Origin: Rugalucina vietnamica
Lineage: Eukaryota; Mollusca; Bivalvia; Lucinida; Lucinidae
Assembly (NCBI GenBank): GCA_964017185.1
Contig: OZ024869.1
Coordinates: forward strand, 69,596,315 to 69,660,314
Direction of reading: 5' to 3'
Length of the DNA: 64,000 bases
Below, in pieces: positions 33,817 to 47,000 of this stretch. The translations under genes were made by a program, and so were the position numbers. Position 1 is the first letter of the stretch. The number at the start of each line of letters is the position of its first letter. The notes below the pieces were generated by a model that ran no database searches, was not told the origin of the DNA, and saw nothing but the letters and a program-made list of their open reading frames with translations.

Positions 33817-34830
33817 CCCCGCCACTTCAAAAAGTGCGGGGTATTATGTTATACCCTCCGCAAAAAATTTGCGTTCGATTGTCCGTCCGTCCGTCTGTCC
33901 GTCCGTCCGTCCGTCCGTCAGCGCTTCGTTTCCGTGCTCTAACTTGAGCATTTATTGACCAATTTTTTTTCAAACTTTGTATAGGAGTTTATTTCAGGAA
34001 GGAGTGGTTTGGGATTGAAGATGGGCAAATTTCGTCAAATGAGTACAGAGTTATGGCCCTTGATTTACTTTAAAATTTCGTTTCCGTGCTCTATCTTGAG
34101 CACTTATTGGCCAATTTTCTTCAAACTGTGTATAGGAGTTCATATTAAGAAGGAGTGGTTTGGGATTGTAGATGGGTAAATTTAGTCAAATAAGTACAGA
34201 GTTATGGCCCTTGATTTACGTTAAAATTTCGTTTCCGGGCTCTATCTTCATCATTTATTGACCAATTTTCTTCAAACTTTGTATAGGAGCTAATATTAGG
34301 AAGGAGTGGTTTGGGATTGAAAATGGGTAAATTTTGTTGAATAAGTACAGAGTTATGGCCCTTGACTTATATTAAAATTTCGTTTCCGGCCTATATCTTG
34401 GGCATTTATAGACCAATTTTCTTCAAACTTTGTATAGGAGTTCATATTAGGAAGGAGTGGTTTGGGATTGAAGATGGGAAAAATTTCGTCAAATAAGTAC
34501 AGAGTTATGGCCCTTGATTTACGTTAAAATTTCATTTTCGGGCTCTATCTGGAGCATTTATCAACCAATTTTCTTCAAATTTTGTATAGGAAGGAGTGGT
34601 TTGAGATTGAAGATTGGTAATTTTCGTCAAATAAATACAGAGTAATGGCCCCTGATTTATGTTACAATATTGTTTTTAGGTGCTATCTTGAGCATCTTCA
34701 GACCAATTTGCTTCAAACTTTGTTAAGGAGTTCATATCTGGAAGATGTGGTTTGGTATTGTAGATCAATGTTAAGGAGTTCATATCTGGAAGATGTGGTT
34801 TGGTATTGTAGATTAACGCCGTGCATTTGT
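33806..34830 (+). repeat. About 151-bp tandem array, forward copy
   Basis: Starts CCCCGCCACTTCAAAAAGTG, (GTCC)n at 33880-33918, then units with TTTCCG at 33929, 34081, 34232, 34383 and 34535 (period 151-152), each containing AGGAAGGAGTGGTTTGGGAT. The last units are shortened. Bordered by (TTA)n tracts at 33777 and 34878. Confidence 0.85.
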
Positions 34831-34876
34831 ACTAAATTAAATTTGCGTGGCGGGGTATCATGCATGCCTGCAGCGC

Positions 34877-34933
<57 letters not shown>

Positions 34934-34989
34934 CAAAAGTAGATGAATAGGCGCCTTCATAGGCTTTTGTTATTATTTACTTCACTTGA

Positions 34990-35944
34990 TGGGAAAGTCC
35001 GCTTCTCTGAAGGTCCACTGGCCCGAAGGGCATATCTTATATCCCAAATATACTATCACTGGAGTATGACGTAGGTCTGGTGGTTGTGTCAGCAGTTTTT
35101 CTTGGACACCATATGACATTTAAGTGGAAATCGTACGGAGCCCATGCGATGACCGTGAGGAGTTCCTACGATTTCTGACTGAGCCCTTGCGGACTCCCTA
35201 CGATATCCGTGCGATGCTAGGATTTTTCTTCATGGGCCCCTTTAAGACACACTCAGATTACGAAACATTGTTGCTGATGGTGTTTCCGTTTAAGGGCATA
35301 GTTATGAATATACCGTTATTTTTAATCTGCTGCAGACGATCGTTATACAAGATAGCATGATCGGTGACCAAATGTCAACATTTGCGCCTATTGAAACCTA
35401 ATGATAAAATGCAACCATATTCCATCAAAAATGCATATAGCAATCACATATCGGCCGCAAGATAAACGTGTTGACGCCGTGGTATGTTCGTATGATGATA
35501 CCCACACAGTAGCCTATTTGGAGCTTAACAAGCAGATACTTGTTACAAGTTAACTAGAGTCTTTATCTGGAAATGAATTTTAATTAAAACATGAAAAAAA
35601 GATAACAAAAATAGGAATCAATTATTCATCTTGTTGTATCCATAAAGAAATTCTCATTAATATAGATTTAAAATTAACAGAAAGTTTACGAGCTTTAGCG
35701 CTTCATTGTACTAGATAGTCCGTCCAATCTAATTCCTTAGAGTTATCGAAAATATCAAACATTTCAGCAACCTTATATTAAGCGCGCGTCAAAGTATGAA
35801 GTAGCAAACATTAATCGGAATAAAACGGTTGGTACAATTTATTGTTTCACAGTTTTGTTATTGTAAACATCACGGTACTTGTTTCGTAGAACGGCATCAC
35901 TCTACAATCAATAGTGTTTATCATTATTATTATTAATAATAATA

Positions 35945-35980
<36 letters not shown>

Positions 35981-36480
35981 TTGGGGTGCTCCTATCTGTA
36001 TTTACAGTCCTTGTAGAACCATCCGGTTTTCTAGTGTCAAGTACCCTAATGGCCCTCAAAATAAAGGTCTTTAATCTGTGACGAGAGACTGGTGTCTGAG
36101 TGGCATCAGCAATGGATTAAATAATATTTAATACTACAATATAACACATCTGACACAAGTCATAGTTTAAGAAAATGTAGAGGGTAACCGTCTCTTCCCA
36201 GCAAGGAAAGCAAGGCCCTACATGATCTGTCTTGGTTCTGTTGTTTCGTAGGCTGTGAAAATGAGGTTATATTGTAGCATAATTATTTTTTATTGATTTA
36301 AATGATTCCCTGGGTTGATAAAAAGATAAAAGGTTTTAGACAAGGTCCTAAGCTATCTATAATGCAATACCGAGTGTTTGAATATCCACCAATATTATTA
36401 ATGTTTTTCATTATTGTGAATCGGGAAATTGCGCTTAAAAGTACGCTCAGCGGTCGCTAATCACGGCCTGATAAAATATT
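34990..36480. other. No gene recognised; one partial repeat
   Basis: 35125-35220 (CGTACGGAGCCCATGCGATG...CCGTGCGATGCTAGG) has inverted ATGCGATG/CGTGCGAT blocks and looks like part of a repeat. The remainder is AT-rich and featureless. Confidence 0.5.
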
Positions 36481-36502
36481 AATGACATGATTTACTATGA
36501 AA

Positions 36503-36738
36503 TGAGCCGCCCCATGGGAAAACCAACAATCTGCATAGGCGAAAACAAAGGCGCAGATCAGCTTCGCGGTAACCGCGAAGCTGATCAGCGCCTTTGTTTT
36601 CGCTACGCGGATAGTACAATTCCTCCTCTACTTAACCCCAAAATTTCAAGCTTCTAGCCTGCTTCTGTGCTTGTACAGGCCGGTTTGTGTCTGACCTGGT
36701 CGGAAACCACATTGTTGGTTTTCCCACGAGGCGGCTCA
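36503..36738 (+). mobile_element. FB2 foldback MITE, full copy, upstream of gene B
   Basis: Near-consensus copy with perfect core CTTCGCGGTAACCGCGAAG and both TGAGCCGCC/GGCGGCTCA ends. It lies 150 bp from an FB1 copy. Confidence 0.87.
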
Positions 36739-36884
36739 AATAAAGAAAACAAAGGAAATCAAAGCAATGTGTCGCAATGGGACTGACTTACTTATAAACA
36801 GTTTTAAACTTGGAATTGGTATTTTAGGTGTATGCATAGATGCTCCGTCAGTTGAGTGATATTTCTCGTGGAAATGGTCAGTTA

Positions 36885-37162
36885 CATCAGGATAACATGT
36901 CCGTGTAATGTTTACCCCCTTGAACCCCACTTTTATATAGAAAAACTGGGGTATGTAGGGGTATACCTATTTTTCTTATTTTTGCTCCAAAACATAGATT
37001 GTGGGTACTCGTTAGAACCGCCTCAGCGAGGCGGTTCTAACGTGTACCCACAATCTATGTTTTGAGCAAAAATAAGAAAAATATAAAAAGTTTTCTGATG
37101 AAATTTTCAATTTTTGCTGCTGAAAAAAATTCTCTATATATTGCATGGGCATGTTTTCGTAA
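36885..37162 (-). mobile_element. FB1 foldback MITE upstream of gene B
   Basis: Full inverted copy with intact palindrome (ACTCGTTAGAACCGCCTCAG and its complement), about 770 bp upstream of gene B's ATG. Confidence 0.82.
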
Positions 37163-37307
37163 TGATTGGCCTGAAGTTCTGGAGTGTGGTTTTTAATGTA
37201 GACAATGCAGTGTGCATTTACACTACTGTGCCTTAATTGAATGTAACATGATGTTATTTAAAGTTATTGTGTGGTAATTTGCTCGAATGTCTAACCGTTA
37301 ATATAGG

Positions 37308-37445
37308 GATCAAACATGATTTTCCATTCATTAACATCCGCTAGGTCCCGAGGGGAGTGTTGAAAACCGAGGGCGTAGCCCGAGGTTTTCAACACTCCCC
37401 GAGGGACCTAGCGAATGTTAATGAATGACAAAATCATTTTTGATC
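37308..37445. repeat. Long hairpin about 490 bp upstream of gene B
   Basis: TTCATTAACATCCGCTAGGT/ACCTAGCGAATGTTAATGAA and GGAGTGTTGAAAACCGAGGG/CCGAGGTTTTCAACACTCCC pair around GGGCGTAGCCC: an about 60-bp stem. Confidence 0.8.
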
Positions 37446-37933
37446 GCTATTATTGCATAAATTCTGCAGAAGCGAAAGAAATAAGGTACAGAAACGAAAA
37501 GAAATATGGTGCACTATATTTTACAGCCTCATCACATTTTCATACGCGTAAAAGCTTTCGATTTTATGCTCGTTCCGGGCGGACTTCAGTTTCTCATTAC
37601 TAGCACGTGCTTTGCGTGGCGCCCGGTCACGAGCATAAGTAAAATCCATGTATTAACAGCACGTGCGCGCGTGAATTGCAATATTAATGCATGGCTTTCT
37701 CTTCATTAATAAACGGCTGTTAATATCGTGTGACACGGGTATTTATGCAATAATATAGAATAGCAAATGTTTTCATGCACTAAAACTTTTTAAAACGTTT
37801 TATATATCCGAAACTATCACCAACGGCCAACTACAGTATTCTATTCGTTTTTAAAATTCGGCTTTTTCAACTGCAGTCACGTAGCTTCGCATAAAACTCC
37901 GCCAACAAAAACAACAACATAGAGGTGTGGGAT

Positions 37934-38090
37934 ATGAGGGTTACTGTAACTTGCCTGTTGTGTTGCTGCATTGTCCACCTCGGCGAGGCACAGACGGGGA
38001 CTAATGCGAAAGATCTGCGGAAGAAACTGTTTGTGACAGACGAGTATGATAAGCGGGTTAGATCAGCAAACGACCAATCAGACCCGACAG
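37934..38090 (+). CDS. Gene B coding exon 1
   Basis: 157 nt from ATG (context GGGATATGAGG). It encodes a cysteine-rich hydrophobic leader (MRVTVTCLLCCCIVHLGEA) and the segment EYDKRVRSANDQSDPT that aligns with gene A. The donor is GACAG|GTTAGT, after base 1 of a GCT codon completed by exon 2. Confidence 0.9.
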
Positions 38091-41000
38091 GTTAGTTTGA
38101 CCCATTTTTGACGAATGACGAATGGACTTGCTTATCTCTATCAGTTGGATGAGTCCACTCTTAAGGATTGAGTTTGAATTTATATTCAAATTTTCGATGA
38201 CATTTCTCTTAATTGTCCGTCCTACTGAATCGTAAGCAATCGTATGATTGTCTAATCATAAGTTTATTAATGCATGTAATGATCAGGCAATGATCATGAA
38301 AAAGCGCAATCAGAAAGAAATTCCCACTCCAAAATTAAGGTGGGGAAAAACTAAATTAACAAGCCAGTACTAATACTAAGAAAACATATCGTAAGCTGAA
38401 TGAGCAACTCAGAAGGCCACTCAGTTATCCAAACTTAACTAATAATATGAAAAGGCACATAAGGTGCTAACAGCACAAAAAATCAACACCAAGACATAAA
38501 ACAATAAGAACCACCACAAAAGTATCGCTTTGAATTATAAAATTACTGGCGGGCTTAAAGTAGTTTTACAGGTACATGTACCTAACCTCACCCTCAGCTT
38601 CAGCAATGGTTCACGACATTTAGTAAGTTGTTGGGTCCTCGTGGTGAATCTCTAACTAGTCAATGAATCATCAAGGACAAACAAATAAATCATGATAGCC
38701 ACCATGATGAATCAAAAACGAGAACTCACAGATTCAGTAAGCTTGCCGACGATGGAGATCCCTGGGTGCCAAATAACTTACTGAAAATCCGGAGCAAAAG
38801 AAAAACACCAGATGGGCCAAGCAACAGACAAGAAGCTCCGGCCCCAACCGACTTAATGTAAATAAAACTGAGATCATTTAAAAGCAGTGAACATATTAAT
38901 GAGAGGTACAAGTAGGCAACGATCAGGAAAAGTCACAATCAGAAAGATTCCCACTCCAAAAACCGAGGTTGAAAAAAAACTAAAATAACAATCAGGTACT
39001 TATGCCATGAAAACATATCATAAGCCGAATGTGCAGCTATTTCACAATTGGTGGCCACTCAGTTACCTAAACTTAACTAAAAATATTAAAACATACATAA
39101 GGCGCCAACAGTATTTTAAACACCAAGACATAAAACAATAAGAACCACCACAGAAGTATCGCCTTGGAACGATCAGTAATATAAAATTACTGGCGGGCTT
39201 AAATCGATTTACAGGTACATAATCTCACCCTCATCTTCTGCAGTGGTTCACAGCATTTGGTTAGTTGTTCGGTCCTCGTGGTGAATCTCTAACTAGTCAA
39301 TGAATCATCATGGACAATCAAATAAAGCATGATAAACACCATGATGAATCAAAAACGAGGACTCACAGATTGAGTAAGCTGCGCGCCAAATCCCTGGGCG
39401 CCAAATAACTTACTGACTCCGGAGCAAAAGAAAAAATACCAGTTGAACCCCGGTGGCCGAAGCAACAGACAAGAAGCTCCGGTCCCAACCAACTAAAATG
39501 AATACCTTTATGTCGGGGCCATCATAGAGTCTGACGCCCGACCCACAGGCGTGCAAATAAATAGCTTTAAATCGGGGCCATCAAGACTGCATATGCAAGA
39601 TTTGTAAAATGTTTTCCAACGGCTTTCTGCTTTCTTATTTTGCATATCGGGATCAAAGAAATGGCCCCCAAATTAATATTAAGACAATCTTATGGCGATA
39701 CTAAGCGATCTCAAGAGCAGCGGCCAGTGGGACTACGGCTTGGCAATAATGTATCTGGACCTATCCTGTTCGCCTATGTCCCATAAATGGGACGTCAGGT
39801 TTATACGAGTTAAAGGGAGTAGAATTTTTACAAACAGGTCCATCCCTTCTAAAGGAAATCTTATTTTAAGTTTCGGGGCTTTTAGCTACATGTCATAACT
39901 AATGATATTTTGGATTATGGGTTTAGGCCAAGACAAGGACAAAATTATATTTAGTAAATAGTCAGAAATAGTGCCCAAGATTTCTTCACATAACTCTCGA
40001 TATTTGGCTAAATATGTGAACGGTTTCTGAGAAAGTTAATTAATCCTTATTCATGATGTAAATGACATTGTTCCAATGCTGCTTACCAAGTTCAGTTGCA
40101 ATTAAACCATTGGTTCCATTGTTGAAAGGATTTTATCATATGTATGTACGTGGGTGCCGTTTTGGTCATGTGACCAATATCAAATTACAGGAAAACAAGT
40201 CCGTGAAATGTATACCCCCTTAAACCCCTTTCTTATATAGAAAAACTGGGGTTTGCAGGGTTATGCCTATTTTTCTCATCTTTGCTCCAAACATAGATTG
40301 TGGGTACTCATCAGAACCGCCTCGGCGAGGCGGTGCTAACGTGTACCCACAATAAATGTTTTGAGCAAAGATAAGAAAAATATATTTAAAAAAAATGAAA
40401 ATTTTCATTTTTAGAACTTAAAAATCTCTGTATATTGCATGGACAAGTTTTCTTAATGTTTAAATTTCACAGTTACTAACGACCTACATAAAATACTTAG
40501 AATGATCTAGTGGATGCTGAGAAAATCAAGTTTAACCCATATTTGACGAATTGATTCTCCCATCATTATCATTTGGGTGAGTTCACTTTCATTATTAGGG
40601 GCATCAGGAATAAATTTCAATTTTCATATAAATTTTAGATGAGAATCCTCTTAGCAAACAGAATAGCCCGAGATGGGACGCCGCGTTCTGCGGCGTTACA
40701 TCTGGGGCTATTCTGTTTGCCTATGTCCCACAAAAAGGACGCCAGGCTTATATGGGTTAAATTTGATATGTACCTTTGGCACAGGGTGACCTTGACCTTG
40801 AATATGCGCATAATTTCATTATTTCAACAAGATGTATGTTTCTGCAAACTTCCAGGTCACAGACTATAAAACTTTCTGAAAATACAGTTTTCCCATTGAA
40901 AAGCCTGTGTGGTCAAAAGGACTATGGTTGTTACGGCCCATTTCTGGCCTCACCTATAGAGGAAAATCCCAATTTTTTTACTAAATTAATAATTTTCTTA

Positions 41001-44000
41001 CCGCTGAAAGATATCATGCTACAGTCCATGGAAACATGTTTTAAAATTCCCATCAGGCACCCGGGGTTGCCATGGTAACCCGACAAATCTTTCTTTCTTT
41101 TTCTTCCATTACTTCTTAACCTCCTTTGAGGACTTCAGAAGGTAGTTCGGTATTACCAACTGCTAAAGGGGGTTACATGTGTAGCTGAAAATAAAGATTG
41201 GACAAGTAGATAAAATGAGTTTGTACAGTGAAAGAAGAGTGTAAGTATAGTTAAATCCAGTGATTTAGGGGGACGCATGTATCGTCCGGCTCACAGCATC
41301 ACTAAACTGAGCCACTGTGGGGAGCATGACAGGAGGGGTACATGTACTACAGTTCTGGGGAAGAACATGTACTTGTAGTAATTTGTGGGGGTGCGGATTT
41401 GTCTGTATGCCAGAAGGTGGTATCAGGTAATCGGAGGCTGGGATTGCGACAAGATCGTATGTGATCTTGTACATCTTTACAAGGGGCGTCAGTCTATACG
41501 TCTCTGTTCAAGAGGGCGCCAATTCAGGTTTCTAAGCATTTCTGTGACACTGGAAGTGACAGATAAAATGGCGGTTTTCATATTTTGTTCTGTCATTTTC
41601 CAATCTTTGAATGGATATTTAAATATCGCAAACTTCCCGAGAACCAACACAAAATTTTGCATAAATCAAGATTTTACATATTAGATTTACTTGACACTGA
41701 AGTCTACTATGGTGTTGGTTCTCGAGTGGTGCGATATTGTATTGTTTATTCAAAGCTCAAAAACTAGCAGAAAAATTGTAAAAAAAAAAATCTTAAAAAA
41801 TAGCATTTTCTCACTTTTGCCAGTGTCTCCATGGCAACGGATGACATGTAAACAGATGTTTTAGTATACATTTTGTTACTATGGCATATCGCCTTTGTAA
41901 TGTGTGTGGAATCTACATAAAATATAGAACTTCATATTTTCAGAAAATTTGGGGCTAAAAAAGCCTCTAATAGTTTTCAGCCCTTTGTATTTCATGAGCA
42001 GGGCAATGTCAAGCTAAGAACATGTTTTATACAAACTTTGATATATATAAACAACGACAAATTTAATGCATACAATAATTCCGCCTCGTGAGTCGTACGT
42101 CTCCGGTGAGCTAAACTGCACATGAGTTAACGACAATATATCTATGTATATAGGATCTATCAGAATATGTACATGTGTAACAGTAAACATTGTAAATGGC
42201 GCCCTTTTTCAGCTGTTGAAGTGAATATGTATCTCGTTTCTATCCACGAGCTTGATGAAGTCAAGGAAACTTTAAAAACGACGGGATTTCTCGAGATTTC
42301 GTGGCAAGATGATTTCCTGCAATGGAACCCGGCTGATTATGGCGGACTGCGGGAAGCATTCTTTCCCCAGGATGAAGTATGGAAGCCAGACATAGCCTTG
42401 AGGAATTCCATGGTGGAGTACAAGCAACTGGGAGTTTCCACGCTGAACGTAAATGTTAACAACGAAGGGATTGTACATTGGTACCCTTTTCAGGTACGCA
42501 CTACATATATGTACCCAAGAGCTTATCATGTCTAATGTGCTACTTGATGTACCCCTATAGATTATTTCACTTATCAAAATATTTGAGACGGGCCAATATA
42601 TAGAGCGAAAACGAGGGTAGCCCGAGAGAACCACCTCTAGTATCACTGTCGCAAGCAGAATGTGGGGCTCGACTAGACACAGCGGTATGACGGTAAAGAA
42701 CGGTAAATAGTGATCAAGACTAAATACTTTGACTTAGCAGTCCAGACTGCCAAAATTCATTATTATTCATTAGGGGTCATGGTCATTTTCTGCAAAATTT
42801 CAGGGGCCCAGCACAAAATTTAGTAGGGGCCATGGGCGACCTTGTCCTATTGTTCTTTTTCCCTGGACCTTAACCACTGGGAACCCATGTACATAGCAAA
42901 CAAGCAGAAGAAAATAACATAAATGACTGGTACTCGTTTCCACCAAAGCACATCAGTTTAATTTGAGAACGTTCTGATGCTACGTACTTCACATGGTCAG
43001 TGAAAAACAAATCTTACCATTACAATTCATTACGGAAACACGCCCATGTAATATACAGATTTTTCCTTAGTTGTAAAAATTGAAAATTTTCGATATTTTG
43101 TTTTCTTATTTTTGCTCAAAACATAGATTTTGGGTAAACGTTAGAACCGCCTTGGCGAGGCGGTTCTAACGAGTACCCTCAATCCATGTTTTGGAGCAAA
43201 ATTAGAAAAATAGGTATATCCCTGCATATACACCAGTTTTGCTTTTAAGGGGGTATAAATTGCACGGACATGTTTTCCTGATGTGGTGGTTCGTCTCTCA
43301 CTAATGAGAAAGACCATCATTATTTCTTGAATAGGTTTGTGTGTGTTGGTGAGTTCTTTGATGGCTGACTAGGCCAATTCTAGCTCTAAACTGTCGGTTG
43401 CAAGTAGAGCAAGTCAATGTCATTGAATCAGCTGGTGGCCCATTGGTATTGGCTTTGCGTTCTCTGCGCTTTCTTTCAGCTTCACAGATTCTCTTTTTTT
43501 CATGGAGAGCTGCTCCTTTGTTGATGAGACCTCGCCACTTTGATCGCTCCTGTGCAGTCTGTTCCCAAGACCCAATTGGTATGTCAAAATCCTTCAGAGA
43601 GGCTTTCAGGGTGTCTTTGTAGCGTTTCTTCTGGCCACCTTGAGAGCGCTTTCCCTCTTGTAGTTCTCCATAGAAGACTTTCTTTGGAAGTCGCTCATCA
43701 GGCATTCTTATAACATGGCCGGTCCACCTTAGCTGTGCTAGCTTTAAGACAGTATGCATGCTTTGCATCCCTGCTTTCTTCAGGACCTCTGTGTCTGGGA
43801 TCTTGTCTTGCCACTTGATTTTTAACAGCTTTCTCAAACAGCTTAAGTGGAAATGGTTAAGTCTCTTTGCATGACGCTGGTATACTGTCCAGGTCTCACA
43901 TGCATACAAGAGGGTTGGAAGTACCACAGCCTTGTAGACTTTCAGCTTGGTGTCAAGCTTGATTCCATTTCGCTCCCAGACATTTGCACGGAGTCTTCCG

Positions 44001-47000
44001 AATGCCACACTGGCTTTTGCAATTCTTGCAGTGACCTCATCATCAATGTGCACTGCTCTGGAAAGAGTGCTTCCCAGGTAGGTGAATTTATCAACAACTT
44101 TCAGTTTTTCTCCATTCACAGTGATGGTTGGTTCATTGTACGGTTTTCCAGGTGCTGGCTGGTGTACAACCTCTGTCTTTTTTGTGCTGATTGTGAGATC
44201 ATAGTTATCACATGACTGTGAGACTTGATCCATGGCTCTTTGCATTTTTGCCTCTGAGCTGGCATTCTTATCCATATCATCTGCATAGAGGAGCTCATCT
44301 AGCACATCGGTCTGCACCTTAGTTTTGGCTTGCAACCTTCTAAGGTTGGATATATTGCCATCAAAACGGTACCTGATTGGAAAACCAGTGTCACTGTCCT
44401 GAAAAGCATCCATGAGCATGGCAGAAAACATCATGCTGAACAGTGTTGGTGCCATAACACAGCCCTGTTTGACCCCATTTGTTACCTCAAAGGGTTCAGA
44501 GAACTCTCCATCATTTTGCACACGTGCCTGCATGCCATCATGAAATTGCCGCACCATTGCTATGAATCTGGGTGGACAGCCAAACTTGGCCATGATTTTC
44601 CACAGTCCATCACGACTTACTGTGTCAAACGCTTTGGTGAGGTCGACAAACGTCATGTATAGATCTACATTCTGCTCTTGGCATTTCTCCTGAAGCTGTC
44701 TTGCTGTGAAGATCATGTCTATCGTCCCCCTGTCCTTTCTGAATCCACATTGACTTTCTGGGATAAGTCCCTTCTGATCAAGATGAACATTCAGGCGGTT
44801 CAACAGAATTTTTGCTAGTATCTTCCCAGCAATCGATAGGAGGGAAATGCCTCTGTGGTTATCACAGACTTGTGGATTTCCTTTCCGCTTGTATAGGTGG
44901 ATTATGGATGCATCCTTAAATTCTTGTGGGATGGCCTCCTTCCTCCACATACAGTGAAACAGCTCAGTCAGTTTCTCTGCCATGGGTAGCCCCCCGGCCT
45001 TATAAACCTCTGCAGGAATTGCATCTGCACCTGGAGCTTTGCCAGAAGACAGTTGTTGAACTGCTTTTCTTGTTTCCATGACGGTTGGAAATTCATCTAA
45101 CAGAACATTGCACTCTATCTGTGGCAGTCTGTCAATTGCATCCTCATTGATGCTTGATGGTCGATTTAGCACACTATTGAAATGTTCTGCCCACCTTTTC
45201 AAGATAGCCTCTTTGTCTGTGAGAAGAGTGTTTCCATCTGCACTGAGTAATGTGGTGGCTCCAGAACTCTTAGGGCCATAAATGGTTTTCAGTGCATCAT
45301 GAAATTTCTTCATGTCCTTTCTGTCTGCAAAAGACTGAATTTCTTCTGTTTTCTTCCTCAGCCAGGAATCTTGCATGTCCCTAAGCTTGGTCTGGACTGT
45401 CTTACAAACGTTGCTGTAGGCTGCTTTCTTGGATACTGAGCTAGTATCATCTTGATGTGCCTTGTGCAATCTGTGTTTTTCTTCAAGAAGCTTCTGAATT
45501 TCGTCATCATTCTCATCAAACCAGTCTTGATGTTTGCGAGATGGATGTCCTAAAGTAGTAGCAGCTGAAGAATGAACTGTTTTATGGAAGACTGTCCAGT
45601 TTTCTTCGGGGTTCTCTGAACTGAGATTGATTGCATCCAGTTGGTTGCAAATGTCTGTTAAGAAAGCTTGTCGCATGCTGTCTTGATTCAGCTTTGAGAC
45701 ATCCAGTCTTTTAGCAGCTTTCTTGCCTTGAGGTCGCCTCGCAGGCTGGATTCTAAGGTTGATGTAATGTAAGCAATACAATCCGAAAAAGTGTGGATAC
45801 CGTGATGTGATGATCAGAAAATGATCGACTCAGTATCTGAAGAAAGAAAGAATAATCGCCATGTGCAATCTCTTGCAGGTGTTTCAGTCATCTTGCTCTG
45901 TCAACATCAAATACTTTCCTTTCGATATTCAAACTTGCAAGCTCAAATTCGTGGCGTGGAGCTACTCAAATGAACAGGTATATAAAAATATACTTTTCAG
46001 TTGTCTTTCTTTTATCTTACTACTGTATATTCCAGCACTCTGGCAGATTTCAATTCATCAGTTGAGAGTCGTAGACACCGACTCACTAACGAGTTACACA
46101 AAGGCAGTAAAATATCTGCTTCAGGGGTTAGTAACTCGAAGGCATCGTAAGTTCCCCTTCTTACGACATACTTACGATGATCTTAAGATGACCGCCTTAG
46201 AATTAACGCCATTGCTATTCCAGCTTCTCTAAACTATCGTAACTTTTTTTTTAAATGAAAGGCGCCACTCGTAAGATAACACGATGCTAAGGTGGCTTGA
46301 GTTGACCGTAAAGTTACGATGCTGTTAAGTTATCACCGTAACTTAAGGTCCTTTTCAGTTATTCACCATAATCCCTTAAAGAGATACTTAAGTTGGTCGT
46401 AAGTTGATCTTAAGCTTAAGATTGCTTTGAGTTACTAACCCCAGTGGTTGGCAATGATGCGTTTAATTTACCATTAATACATATACTAATGACAATTTAC
46501 CATTAATACATATAATAAGTTCTAAGTTAAATAGGATGGTCCGTTGATGAAACGGCATTTTTACTTGGGAAATTGGTCTATATATTCTGTGTTATGTAAT
46601 TAAGGGAATTCACTAAATCCAGCCACTGTCCCTCAGTCACACTTTATGTCATAAATTTTCCGTCTGTCTCTACAGATGCATATCACCTGTACTACTGACT
46701 GCATAAATATTTAGCAAAACACCTGAACAGGAAAGAGAGCCAAAGCTACTGAGATTGACAGCTGATCAACGCCTTTTTTTCGCCACATGGATAGTTCAAT
46801 TCCTCTTCTACTTATATCCAAAGTTTCAAGCTTCTAGCTTTCTTTTGTGGCTGTACAGCCTGGTTTGTATCGGACCCGGTTGGAAACCTAAATTGTTGGT
46901 TTTCTCGTGCACATGCTCATTTCAGGTTGTTCTGATTCCTAGCAGTAAAGGTATCGTGTGGGAGGAGTATAAACCGAGCTCAGAATGGGACATCTTATCA

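Noticed and set aside
34645-34950. 101-codon frame ending in poly-leucine
   Set aside because: Translation of the (TTA)n microsatellite and the 151-bp array.
42272-42646. 124-codon minus-strand frame
   Set aside because: Antisense shadow of gene B exon 2.
43847-44215. 122-codon plus-strand frame within the LINE
   Set aside because: Antisense shadow of the reverse transcriptase frame.
45861-46232. 123-codon plus-strand frame continuing past gene B exon 3
   Set aside because: Only the first 99 nt after the acceptor are coding; the rest is intron 3 read through a good GTATAT donor.
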